The translations under genes and the position numbers were made by a program. The notes beneath the pieces were generated by a model. That model had not been told where the DNA came from. It saw nothing but the letters and a program-made list of their open reading frames with translations, and ran no database searches. From positions 62,001 to 126,000 of the forward strand of contig VTPC01089970.1 of the NCBI GenBank assembly GCA_011009095.1: a stretch of DNA of 64,000 nt. Direction: 5' to 3'. The DNA is from Ignelater luminosus (lineage: Eukaryota; Arthropoda; Insecta; Coleoptera; Elateridae). Positions 33,333 through 44,690 of this stretch are shown one piece after another (position 1 is the first letter of the stretch; the number at the start of each line of letters is the position of its first letter).

Positions 33333-34896
33333 TCGCACGGCAGTGGCGGCCCGTCGGGTGACGCAGGTGAAGCGCTGCCTCACCTAAGATTTCCGCTAAA
33401 TGTCTTTTTATCAAAAGCTGATTTGAAATGTTTTAACTTTTTTTCGTCACAAATCTTAGGTATATGGTCTTAAACTATTATTTTTATTTTATTTATTTAT
33501 TTACTTTCTTTAATATAATTTATTGTATTTACATTTATCATACAACGTGCCACAGACTGCAAGTTAGTAGTAACAAATTTTCATTCCTACTGATACTTAA
33601 ACCCTTAGATCACAAACCTCTCCTATCGTTCAAATGAGGCAGATTTGCTATACTTACTGTGATAAGTCGGTTGTCATGACAACGGGCACATCTTGTATAG
33701 TTTGTAACCCAACAAGTGTTGCAGATTTCAAACCTGCCTCCCTATCTGCTTTAAGTGCGTGCTGCGTAAGGCAAATGTTGAAGTTTGCCATTGCGCCGGT
33801 TTTTTATTTACAAATACAATGTTTCCTTTATAAGATCCACTTTGTATTTTATTAGAAACACCCTTTTCACGGTGGAATGATGACGACAAAAAAGACTTGG
33901 AATTGTTAAAAGCCTACACCTTTATTAAATGTAACTCAAGTTGCAAATATAAAAGGTAATGCGTATAAATGAAATTTTAAAGATTCCTGGTACTTAGACT
34001 TCGAGTGGTTGTGTGGAAGTTATTATTTATTTAAATTTTATTTTCATTTATTTAAATAAGCATTTCTGAGTGTCCTGTTTAATTATTAGCGTTAAAGTTA
34101 AGTGTGTGGAACAAGAACGGATTTAATAATTTTAGTAATATAACTCGTGGTCTTCGCAAACATGTAGCCTCCATCGAGCATATGCGTTGTGCACTAGGTT
34201 TCTCTTTAAGAAAAAATTAATTAATGAGGATGCTTTAAAAGAAAATTCCAGGTTGTATATTAAAAGGTTTAATAAAAATGTGCAGCTCAACCGACGTTTA
34301 TGCAATTGCCTATTGGGCAAGCAAGAATCAGCTTTTCGCGGTCATGATGAAAACGTGTCTTCTGTTAATAGCGGTAATTTCAAGGAACTGCTGGAAGAAT
34401 TTATATTAATAAGCCCTGTGGACATCCAAGAGCGGTATAAACAAATCCAGAAGAGTGTTTTCCGGCGATATATTGATGAATGAATATGTAGAGAAGGAAA
34501 TAATAGACTCTGAATTGTTTTCTATTCAAGTGGATGACACCACACACATTGTTCAAAAATCTCAATGTAGCCTTATAATTAAGTATGTCAACGCCAGCGT
34601 AAAATTAGTGGAAAGATTCTTGGGGTTTTATGATACCAGTTCCAGTCGAACTGCTGAAACGTTGTTTAATCTTGCATCGGCATGCCTTGAAAAACTTGAT
34701 TGTAAATCAAAGCTTATAGGACAATGTTTTGATGTCTTTAGACGAAAATTAAAGAAAGTAGTGTCGCAGGAAGTTTTTGTTCATTGCTTGGCACATCGTT
34801 TAAATTTAGTGCTTTGTAATGAAACAGGAAACAGGGGGGGTGTGTACCAATTCTGCTTCACCCATTTGTGAAGTCACGAGCGCTACCATCGCACGG
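33333..34896 (+). mobile_element. hAT deletion derivative, 1548 bp, with perfect 8-bp target duplication TCGCACGG
   Basis: TCGCACGG is present at 33333-33340 and again at 34889-34896. The element (33341-34888) starts CAGTGGCGGCCCGTCGGGTG, and its right end reverse-complemented reads TGGTAGCGCTCGTGAC, an imperfect terminal inverted repeat of hAT type. It carries a transposase fragment whose 3' part is missing: the coding sequence runs straight into the right end. It is inserted next to the LINE fragment inside the MADF-BESS intron. Confidence 0.85.
34100..34850 (+). pseudogene. hAT transposase (TTF-type/DUF4371 class), truncated
   Basis: Three frames. 34100-34190: NGFNNFSNITRGLRKHVAS, the end of a TTF/BED-type zinc finger (His-rich). 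34187-34483: NRRLCNCLLGKQESAFRGHD then ENVSSVNSGNFKELLEEF, the typical DUF4371 RGHDE block. 34455-34850: ELFSIQVDDTTHIVQKSQCS (first catalytic Asp region), VERFLGFYDTSSSRTAETLF, and VFVHCLAHRLNLVL. The CYDGASVMSG block after GQCFD is partly deleted, and the C-terminal half including the dimerisation domain is gone. Frameshifts lie near 34210 and 34470. Inactive. Confidence 0.75.
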
Positions 34897-35034
34897 TAAT
34901 AAATACGAAATAAACGTCACACAATCAAATCAAAAAATAATGCATATTTCCAATAGTTTCTATTTTGAACTTATTATGAAAAATATCATAATATCGTTAT
35001 CATTAATATCATCTAATTGTTACTATAATTTCAG

Positions 35035-35660
35035 CTGACGGTTGCCGTGAACGATGGAGAAACATTCGAACTACATTCTTGAGAAGTTTGAAAAGACCTT
35101 CTGGTAAACTAGGAGCTAAGAAGAACAGGCCTTACTATTTAACCCAATATCTTCAATTTCTGCTCCCTTTTATAAAAGCTAAGCATTCCAGTATCGACAT
35201 ATCTTCTATTATTGAGAAATCTGAAGTGGAAATTAAAGAATATGAAACGCCTACTATTCCTGTAGATCCCTTATTGTTAGAAACTGCATCATCTTCTTTT
35301 CAATCTCTATCATCACCTCCTCCCCAGCTTACAAATCATGAAGCTGTTTCTACTCCATCAAATTTGCATCACAAAAAGAAAATTATGGAAAGCACTGTAG
35401 ACCCTACAAGGATGGACAATAAAGAAAGAAGAAATGATACAGAAGATGCCAATTTATTATTTTTAAAAAGTTTGTTGCCAGATATTAGACAAATGAATGA
35501 CAAGCAAAATAGAAAATTTCGAGTTCAAGTTATCAATTTAATTGATGATATTTTGCAAGAAACAGATTCAATTCCGACATCAAATTTTGTATCTATGGAG
35601 TCTCATAACTCATTTGCTACAACTAACTGCAAATCATTCAATTACACTACTAGCATGTAG
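35035..35660 (+). CDS. MADF-BESS domain protein, exon 2 (terminal)
   Basis: Acceptor ATAATTTCAG precedes 35035. The exon starts at the second base of codon 50 and ends at TAG 35658-35660; with exon 1 it gives 257 residues. It opens with ADGCRERWRNIRTTFLRSLK then RPSGKLGAKKNRPYYLTQYL, the second half of a MADF domain (whole domain about residues 9-97, with W22, W39 and W57 in the expected places). A polar Ser/Thr/Pro linker follows. Residues about 187-225 form a BESS motif: DANLLFLKSLLPDIRQMNDK then QNRKFRVQVINLIDDILQE. BESS motifs mediate protein-protein contacts, including self-association. The protein is probably a nuclear transcriptional regulator of the Adf-1 type. Target genes cannot be read from the sequence. 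Confidence 0.92.
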
Positions 35661-35694
35661 CATATTATTATATTATTAGTTGCTATTATTTATA

Positions 35695-35716
35695 AATAAA
35701 TTCTTTACAAAATAAA
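35695..35716 (+). promoter_or_regulatory. Polyadenylation signals of the MADF-BESS gene
   Basis: Two AATAAA hexamers at 35695-35700 and 35711-35716, 35-55 bases after the stop codon. They would give a very short 3' UTR. Confidence 0.6.
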
Positions 35717-37405
35717 ATTGCCTAATCAAATATTCCTAAAATTAAATGAAAACCCAACATGTTAAAAAAAGCATCCTTTTGAGTTTTCCGACGGCCATAA
35801 AAATCAATTTCCATGGAACATCCTCATCACCGGAAGTACACCGTATTATATAATTATTATCGATAAGGTTTTTTTTCAATTAATTTTGCAAGGACATCAC
35901 GTGAACCGTGAACATCCGGTTTTATACAAGCATGCACCAGAACAACAAACCTTTTAGAACACTTGATTTGTATACAAATAAACGCGGCAACAACAAAACT
36001 AACCGATAAACACGTTCTTTTAATTTGTTTATTATTTAGAAACGAGAGTTCGCGATATTTCTGTAAAAATTAGAATGTACTGTGTTTGGTTTAATGAGCA
36101 CGTACTGTTGTTGTTTATTGTTACAGTATGTACTTTTAGTTTTTTCCAGTTTTTATGTTTAATTGAAAACTACGCTTTTACGCAATCAATCGCATTTTAG
36201 CGATCAAGCGTATCTTTCTCTGTGTGTTTGGAGCGTAACGTAACATCCAAATTAGAGGAATAAAAATGTCCATTCATTGCTTTTAAAAGACGATAAAAGC
36301 TTGAAATGATCACCAATTAAAATTTCTGTGGGAATTTACAAGAGGTAATTACGAATTAAGTAGCTACAACAGCGTTATTGCGATTTTATAGGAAGAAAGG
36401 CTTATTACTTGAGTTACTGCTGCGTTTTATAAAATAAACATCAAAGCAGACTGATTTTTTCAATCTGTTATAAACAGCGAAATCTTGAGCGTTTGCGAAA
36501 ATTATCATGGAAATAATTATGTTCACGGTAATTAGAAGTGATCAAGTAAATTTTGATAAAGTCCTCTTGTTAGTTGGTAAGTCCACAGAATTCTCTATAA
36601 AATGGGCAAAATTTAAAATTATGTTGATTTAAAGTTAAATTTAAGTTGCACCAGTTGAAATTTAGTTGGCAGTCTTGGTCGTCACTACTCTTCTCATGTT
36701 TTTATCTTTCGTAATCACATCATCTGGACTGATTGATGGAGGTAAAATATGGAAAATTGGAACTAAATTGGCTGAATTTAAGGGAATCAAATGTTTATCA
36801 ATCAATTATTGAATTTTGTTCAAACCAGATTACCTGTGGAATCTGCAGGAATCATTTCTTCGTAAGTGAAATGTACTCAAAATCACTGAACTTTAACATT
36901 TCTGTTTGATAATGAAAAGAGAGTACTTGCGAATTTGCGTACTAAGAACTAAACAGCAATTTATCGGGACAAAAGGATTTTCGATGAACAGCGAAAGCTA
37001 ATTTTGGATAACCACATAAATGGCAAAAATCATAAATTCTCTGCAATATCCTTAAGATCCAAAAATATTTCAGAGTGAAGCTCTTCGAAAACATGACTTT
37101 AAGGTTTGAAATATCGTATTGAAATGGAACTTTTTTGCGAGTATGGCAAGCGTCAGCAAATAACTTTCTCCGACTAATTTGGTAAACGATTTTACTTGTT
37201 GAAAAGGAACCTTTCAGTAATACTGCATTCAAAAAACGCCCAACAAAATTTTCAAAAATTAGAAAATTAGAGCGGCGTTTCTCAATCTTGTACGTATTAT
37301 TGCGAGACACCTTCGGGTATTGTTGATAATTCTGAGGTAATATGTTAGCAATAAGTTCGAGAATCACACCTCTGGGGATGGTTTACTTTGCGAGGAGCAT
37401 CACTC
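35717..37405. other. No gene recognised
   Basis: AT-rich downstream region. A 141-codon minus-strand frame at 36942-37367 is the longest open frame here, but it shows no domain, signal peptide or coiled coil and may be chance. Confidence 0.35.
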
Positions 37406-38201
37406 CAGAGCCCTACATGGATTGACAGAACCTGATTCAATTTAAATATTTCTGGAATGGCTCCAAAACAATTCATTTGCACTTTTGCCAGAACTCTAAG
37501 GACTCGAAAGCTTTAAAGTCTAATTATATAAAAACCCATCAATCGACCTAGAAAATCACGAGCCAAAATCTTCAGGCCTGGCTCTATTGGTGATAAACCT
37601 GACACGACGCGAAAAAAATCCAATAACTTCTTGATTGGCCCCACAGGCCCGACAAGCCCGACAGACGTTGAAAGTAAAGCCCGGTATGACCTAAATCTGA
37701 GTTTGGAGCCGAGCAGCGCAAGGATCCGACCAAGAAGACTACGGTGTAATACGAAAATCCTCCTTTTCGTTTCAGTACAAAAATAATGTCCGGGTTAGTA
37801 CGAAAATTACTTCTGTCCAAGCCAGTACGAAAAATATCTCGGCTCGGCGCAGTACGAAAATCCTCATCTTCACTTCAATATGAACATAATGTTTGACCGG
37901 GTCAGTACGAAAATAACGCCCGTTCGAGTCAGTACGAAGATCTCGATCCGGCGCAGTAGGAAAATTATTTCCAACAGGTTCAACAAGTCCGACAGGCCCT
38001 AACGATCCTAGCGACCGGAACGGCCTGACAGATACAAGAGGTCCGACCTACAAGCCTGAGAGACCCGGAAGACCCGACAGGCCAGAACGATCCGAGAATT
38101 CCGATAAATTTTTGTTAACTGAAACCCGGTCCGACTCGAATCCGAGCTTCAGGCCGGGCCGCGTAAAGGCCCGATTAAAAACCTGGTCCGTACAGGCCTC
38201 T
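37406..38201 (+). repeat. GC-rich repeat, second major copy with about 40-bp internal units
   Basis: Left end CAGAGCCCTACATGGATTG at 37406 and right end GTCCGTACAGGCCTCT at 38201 form an imperfect inverted pair. From about 37580 it contains CCCGACAAGCCCGACAGACG and a series of units around GTCAGTACGAAAATAACG and CTCGGCTCGGCGCAGTACG, as at 26866-27313. The 9-bp word CAATCGACC occurs at 37540-37548 and again at 38202-38210, so the inner part 37549-38201 may be an insertion with its own target duplication. Confidence 0.75.
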
Positions 38202-38210
38202 CAATCGACC

Positions 38211-41200
38211 AGATCAGTACTTGTGAGGAGACTGGAGTGTTTTATTTATTTAACGACTAGATCAATTAATCTGCGAGGGCCGTAAAGCACAATCTGCCAA
38301 AAAAATTTGAAAATCGAACAAGACATTGCGTTGTGATTTTGTGACTTTGAGCCTTTAGTGGCCAGTATAGACTTAAAACATTTCTTCAAGAAAAAAACAG
38401 AATGTGGTCGGTTTGTGAAAAAATGTCGACGGAAAAACAAAATCGCTTGAGTTTCACTTTTCTCCAGACAAGGTAACCGCAAAGATCCGGGCCATTCCTA
38501 AACGAGTGCACTGCAAACTCCAGTTCATCCAAGAGGCATCGTAGAAAATCTCGGTTTTCCTTTGGAAATTCAGAAGCGGAAAAGTGCACTTAAATGACAA
38601 GCGCTAATAAGCACCAATGTAATTACGCTTGAGCAAAAGTTGATTGTTTTGCTTTATTTCTAATTAACAATGAAATTTAATATCTCTAAGAACTAGGAAA
38701 GCGGCAGATGTTAAGTTTGTCCGGACGGCAACCTTTAATTGCTGGTTCTCAATAGAAAGAATGAGGTGTCTGCGGAGTGCAATCGTAAAAGGTTTTATCT
38801 TAAGCACAGAGGTTTGGGAGCTTGAAGTTTGTTGTGTAGAAAGCTTATCATAGAAAAAGTCATTGTTAATAACACCTTACCGGTGAAAATACCTGGAATG
38901 GAGCTAGGGTATCTGGCTTCTGGGATTTCTTAAAGCGCCTTCGCGTGGTAAGCAGGGTAGTACGTTTGAAGTCAGTTCTAGCTGTCATTTTCACCAATCT
39001 GCAGCGCCTGGTACCACAGGGCGGCATCTACACCAAGTTGCCTTGTTTGCATATTTTTGCGCCGGTCCTGCTTTAGATAATTCGTGGCATTGCGCTGATT
39101 GTACGAAAACTACGTCTAGAATTTGCAAACTTGTAAAGCTGAAAATCATGCCCAGAGACTTACTGATATGGGTTTTCATAATTTATTAAATGTCTGGAAA
39201 TTCTGGAAAGAACAATGGAAATTCTGTAAAAAAGTCTGAAAGTTTTAAGAAAAACGCCGTAAATCTACTCTAAACACCAGTAAGCACAAAATAACCAACA
39301 AATTAGTAGTTACTTCATGCTATTTGAGACGTAGAAGAATCTTTATAAGCTTGAAAAGAATGACTGCTTCGAAAAACGCAATTTGCTAGTCCAACGGATC
39401 CAAACAGTTCTAAGACATCTCAAAAAGACTTGACCAAATCTGGACTACAGAGTACTCGGAAGTTAACATACAAGTTTTCAATTTTTTTTTCACTTCCCAC
39501 TAATAAATTCTGTAGTTCCATGCTTTTGCTACAAAAAGTAGTTACTGGAAGATGTCAAACACGATTCGGAGGACTGCGGGTTTCCAAGACCTTCCAGTTA
39601 ACAATTAAAAATGGGATTTAAAAAAACAGCTATCAGCTAGAGATTTTCCAAGGAAAAAAAATTCATTTGGGTAAACTTCCCTGACTTAGTAAATCTTGAT
39701 CCTTCCTTGCACAAAAGATCTTCATGATTAATGTCCAAATCATGGTAAATTGAAGATCATAAATCGAGTCTACAAGACATCAGGTATTATTATTTTAAAA
39801 GAAATCAGCCGATAGTCTTCAAGGAGGCCAATTCGAATAAATTTACAAATATTTCTAGATGTTTTTTTTTGTCTTATACCAAACTAAAATAGTAAAAATC
39901 TTAATGGAGCAATTTATTAACCAAAAAGTGGTGCATTTAAATTCGATTAAAGAATACAACAGCCTTGACCATGATCGCGTGTGTGAATGTCCAACTGGCG
40001 CGTAGTTGTACTTATATTGTTAAAAAAACTCTTACTGGCTGTCAACTTGTGTCTTTTTAGTTGATGCTGCGCTAGCTAAATTCAAATAAATCTTTTTAAC
40101 TCTTTTAAATCAAAATATTAAAATCAATAATGAAGGAATACTTGATTATCGAATCATATTTATTATTAATACATAGGGAAAAAAGTAAAAAGGTATAATT
40201 TATTAAGGTTTTGCATGTCTTTCTAACTTCACGGGCCGATAAAACAACGATAACGGAAACAACAACATTTCCAATAAAATCGATAATCTTCGAATGACTG
40301 AATACATTGTTGCAATATAAAACATGCAAATTGATATCTATTTTTAGGTAGAATACATGAAACAGTATAAAGTCTTAATATAAAAAAAGGTAGGAGTTTG
40401 AAAGTTGTTTGCATTATGGATTATTACCCAATAACAGCTCCTTATATTAATTTAGTGTTCAAAATTAGAAAGGTCTTTCCCATTGTGGTTTTATTCTTTT
40501 GTTTTTATTATGAATTAATACAGAAAAATAAAAATAACGTTTTGCTGTATCCGAGTTAATAATTAAAGGTAATTAAGGTGGTACTCACGTCATTCAGGTA
40601 GGTAAAGGTAAATTCTTATTGTTTAATTTTCATCAATTATTATTACATAAGCGTGGCGCAGTTCGTACAGGTATGATACTTTAATTAAAGTTTTCGATTA
40701 CTATCAAGAACTTTGTCTGCGCAGTTTTTACGGAAGAAGTTTTTCTAGTCGCTTTTATAATTATTTAATTATGGTTGTTATAAGAATTATAAAGATAAAT
40801 GCATGAGATGCACTTTTTTCTACGAGGTTCAAATTAATATTAATGTTATAAAACTAAACTCAACCATCTATTATATGCGAAAATATTTAACTCATTAGAA
40901 CAGCGATGTTTATCTAAACGCAAAATAATAGTTTAACAAATATCTTCAATTGATGATAGTCAAGATTCCACCTCGGCCCGTTTGGTTGATTAGTATTAGC
41001 ATTGACCATTGCATTTTACTAGTTGTTACGATGCATTCAAGTATAAACAATTTTTCTGTAAAAATGCATTTTCTGCTGAAATTATAATTTTAAATTTAAC
41101 TGTAAATTTACCGTGATTTACAATCTTAAAAATCTCGTTCAAGAATTGCAAATCTCCTTGGCTTGATGCAACAGGTCACGCCTATACATGTTTTGATAAA

Positions 41201-41959
41201 CAATCTTGACCATAACCTATTAGTACTACTCCTATACCACAGAAATTCCTGCACTATATTAAGAATAAAAAATATTGAATACAAATGATATTCTGAGAAG
41301 ATGATAGAGAGGATTAAAGCGTAACAATAAAAAGAAAAAGAAACGAAAAAGACTGAAGAAAATATGGAATGGATACAGGAAAAAAATTAACAGCACAGCC
41401 AAAGAATGAAGGTAATAAGAGGCAGAAAAAAACATTACTGCCATACATTAACCTAGAAACAAATTTATTCTAGGAGTCATCTGCAATACTCTTCATGTAC
41501 AAGTAGAAGATTACTGATTGGCATGTTTTGGTCTTCTTGTTTTTCATTGAAGGCTTTCTTTTTTGATAAATTCCATATTAAAACTGTTTTTAGTATTGTT
41601 TTGCTGTATGTACTGAAGTATAACAATGGCTCCTTACTGTGTAACAAAATTTCGTGTCCACTCCAGGATTGCCTGGTTGGGTACCTGTACATCAATTGCA
41701 AGAGATCCGCCTGCAATTTTATTATAGGACGAAGCCCTATCGGGAGCTACTAGCAGTAATCTGTTGCCATTTTAACTATTTAGGAACGCCAATACTAAAC
41801 GCTTCCAATCAGACATGGAGGTCCCCCTTGGACGTCTAAACAAGACGCAGGGAGATCCTTCTCGGAATTCAAAACATTTACATTCGCTGACGCGCGATAC
41901 CCCCCAAAATAGTAACGCCCAAAACCCATGCCTCGAAGCCCTGCCTGGAAGAAGACTCT
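38211..41959. other. Long AT-rich stretch, no gene recognised
   Basis: Two minus-strand frames at 38246-38589 (78 and 67 codons) and one at 38991-39179 have mixed composition but no recognised motif. The rest is AT-rich. About 41640-41960 is less AT-rich and leads into the minisatellite array. Confidence 0.35.
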
Positions 41960-44690
41960 GGTCTAAGTGTGATTATGGACAAGCAAAGGTGTTGGCTGAA
42001 GGATAAAATTCGATAGTTGGCCACCAAAGGAAAGCGAAACTTGACTCTACCGAAGAGTGACTTGTTGAAGTATAAAGTCCTCCTGTTGATTATCGAAGGG
42101 GATCAGTTGAAGAGCGAAACTTGACCGTGGTCTATGGAAGCCTGTTAGCAGGCGAAGCCCAATCGTGGGAAAACGAATGTGCCTTGTTGAAGGATAAAAC
42201 TAGACCGTCTTCCTTTAGAAGATAAATTCTGACTATGGGTCATATAAACCACCGAAGATGGCCTACCGGATAATAAGATGCGACAGTTGGCTACTAAATG
42301 TGAACTGTCGTAAAAGGATACCCGACCTTAAGTTACTGGAGGTACTGAAGGTGAAACCCGACCTTGGGCAAACAAAAGAGCTATCGTTGGAATGGAGGAG
42401 GAAGGTGAAAGTATGGCGTATCGAAGATCAAATCCTGACCATGGGTTATCAAAAGTACACTGTTGAAGGAATGAGCCAGGCCCTGAACCACCGAAGGTGC
42501 CTTGTTAAAGAGTGTTAGCCACTTTTGGTTGTTTTTTGTTAAAAAATGAAGCCCTACGGTTGGGCAACGAAGATGGCCAGTTGAAAAGCGCGACTTAACC
42601 GTGAGCTATCAAAACCTATTAAAGGACAAAGCCAGACTGTGGACTGTCGAAGTTATTTTGTTGGAGAATAATGCCACAGAATCGACCTCTTAGATGTAGA
42701 AATCTGACTATTAACTATGTAAAGAAACGAAGATGAAGCTCGATCGTCGGCCAGCAAAGGAAATACTACCTTTGTCGGCCACCAAAAGTGGCCTCTGTGG
42801 GTGTCTTATTAAAGGGTGAAACCCTACTGTCGGCCATCGATGGTGAGCAGTAAAAGAGAGAAATCCGATTCAAAGCTATGAGGGTAAAATCCGGTCGTAG
42901 AGTAGGATAAAGTCAGACCATGGGCCTGTTAAAGGTCAAAGGGACTGTGGGTTATAGAAGGACGCTTGTTGAAGAATGATAGATGAAATTTGCTTTAAGT
43001 TACTAAAGGTACCTTGTTAAAGCACGGGACTCTACCTTAGGTTATCGAATGTCTCTTGTTGAACTTTCAAGTCCGAGACTATCGACTGACCGCGAGCCTG
43101 TTAAATTTTAAAATCTGACTATGGTTCATAGAAGGTGACTTGTGGGAGGATAAAGGTCGATCGTCTGCCACCCAAGGTGGCTGGAACGCAATTTCCATCT
43201 ATTCACCTATTGTTGGCTGCTAAAGATGACCAGCTCTATCGTGGGATATTGAAGGATTCCGCTTGAATGACGAAGCTTGCTTTGGGTTACCAAGGTAGCC
43301 TGTTAGAGAATGAAACTCGACCTTGCGCCATCGAATTGTCTTGTTGAACGGTAAAGTCCTGCTTTTAGCAAGCAAAGATGGCCAATTGAAGGGCAAGAGG
43401 TCTAAGTCTTGCTGTAGGATGAGGCTCGATCGTCGACCAAGGTTAATAGACCTGCTATTAGCAACTAAAGGTGATCAAGTGAACAGCGAAACCCGATTGT
43501 GAGCTGTCAAAGATTATTAAGAGGGCGATATCCAGTCATGGATCATCGAAGGCAATCAGTTGAAGAACGAGATCCGATCTTGAGTTATGGAAGCTTGTTA
43601 GTGGGCAAAGTCTTGTTGGAGAATAGAGCCAGACTCTAAGCCCTTAAAGGTCAAAGCCTGAGTATGGGCCATAAAACGCGACTTGTTTCAGGGTGAAATG
43701 AGTCTATTCACCGTCATAGGTCGACGTGACAGGAATATGTTCGCCTTAAAGGTAGCTTGTTGAAGGTGAAACCCCACTGTTGATCACCGAAGGCGGTCTG
43801 TTAAAAAGCGAGGACTGATCATGAACTAGCAAAGGTAGCTTACCAAAGGTAACTTCTTGAAGGATGTTGGTTATCACAGATGGTCAATTGAAGAGTAAAG
43901 GTATATCGTTAGAAGATAAAACTGGTCCCCTGGCTGTGACTTGTTGCAAGGCCTACTGTTTGCTACCGAAGATGACCTGTTGGAAGAGCAAGACCAAACC
44001 GTGAGCTACTGAAGAGAGACCGTTAGAGGCTAAATCCCAATCGTGGGATATCGAAGATAGTTAAAGGATAAAGCCGTCTGTGTACCTTGTAGAGATCCAA
44101 GTCTGACTTTGGGTTATAAAAAGTAGCTTGATGGAGGACAAAGTTCGATCGCCCGACCACTGAAAGTGGCCTGTTAGAAAGGAAGGTGCAGTAGTTGGCC
44201 ACCGAAGGTAGTCTGTTGGCGCACGACGTTCGCTTTAGGGTATCAAGGGAAACTCGACTGTGGGCTAGGAAAGGTGTCCTGTTAGAAAGTGGAAGCGTAG
44301 CCTGTTGAAGGACGAAGTTAGACTGTGAGCTACCAACGGTGGTTTGTTGAAAATTGTTGGCCAACTTTGGTGGTCAGTTGAAGAGTAAAGCCCGAAAGAA
44401 GGTACACCATTATAGCGTGAACCATTGAAGATGAACGAAAGGTTGTTGTTAGAGAATAAAGCCTTACCATAGGCTGTCGAGATGGCTTGTTGGAGGATCA
44501 AGTCAGACTGTGGGTTTGTAAGACGTCAAAGTCTGACTATGGGTCATAAAAAGTGTTGGAGTACAATGCTTGACCTTAAGTGACCGAAAGTAACCTGTTC
44601 GAGGATGAAATTTCACTGTGGAGTACCGAAGACATTTCGTTGAAGGGAGTTCTTACTGTTGGCCACCAAAGGTAGCCAACCCACCAAGAA
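41960..44690. repeat. Degenerate minisatellite array, unit about 42 bp, about 2.7 kb
   Basis: Throughout the block the same words recur in the same order at about 40-45 bp: CCTGTTGAAGG, then AAAGCCCGACT, then GTGGGCTACC, then GAAGGTGGCC. An example is CTTGTTGAAGGATAAAAC near 42183, with CCTGTTGAAGGACGAAGTTA near 44310. Units are strongly diverged and vary in length, so the array is old. About 60 units would fit. Frames across it are broken. A relative with the same vocabulary lies at 55.8-56.15 kb. Confidence 0.8.

Larger units (their letters stand above)
24764..35034 (+). other. 10,271-bp phase-1 intron of the MADF-BESS gene, filled with transposons
   Basis: Donor GTAAGT at 24764 and acceptor ATAATTTCAG ending at 35034. 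The two MADF halves join without a gap, so no further exon is needed. The intron holds RTE-like fragments (25.9 and 33.1 kb), a 4.6-kb nested hAT-like insertion, a mariner, GC-rich repeats and a deleted hAT. The remaining parts (24.8-25.8, 31.2-32.1 and 32.4-33.1 kb) are AT-rich and unrecognised. Confidence 0.85.

Noticed and set aside
36942..37367. 141-codon minus-strand open frame as a gene
   Set aside because: No recognisable domain, no splice context, no coding bias visible, and chance frames of this size occur in such sequence. It is left as unassigned.
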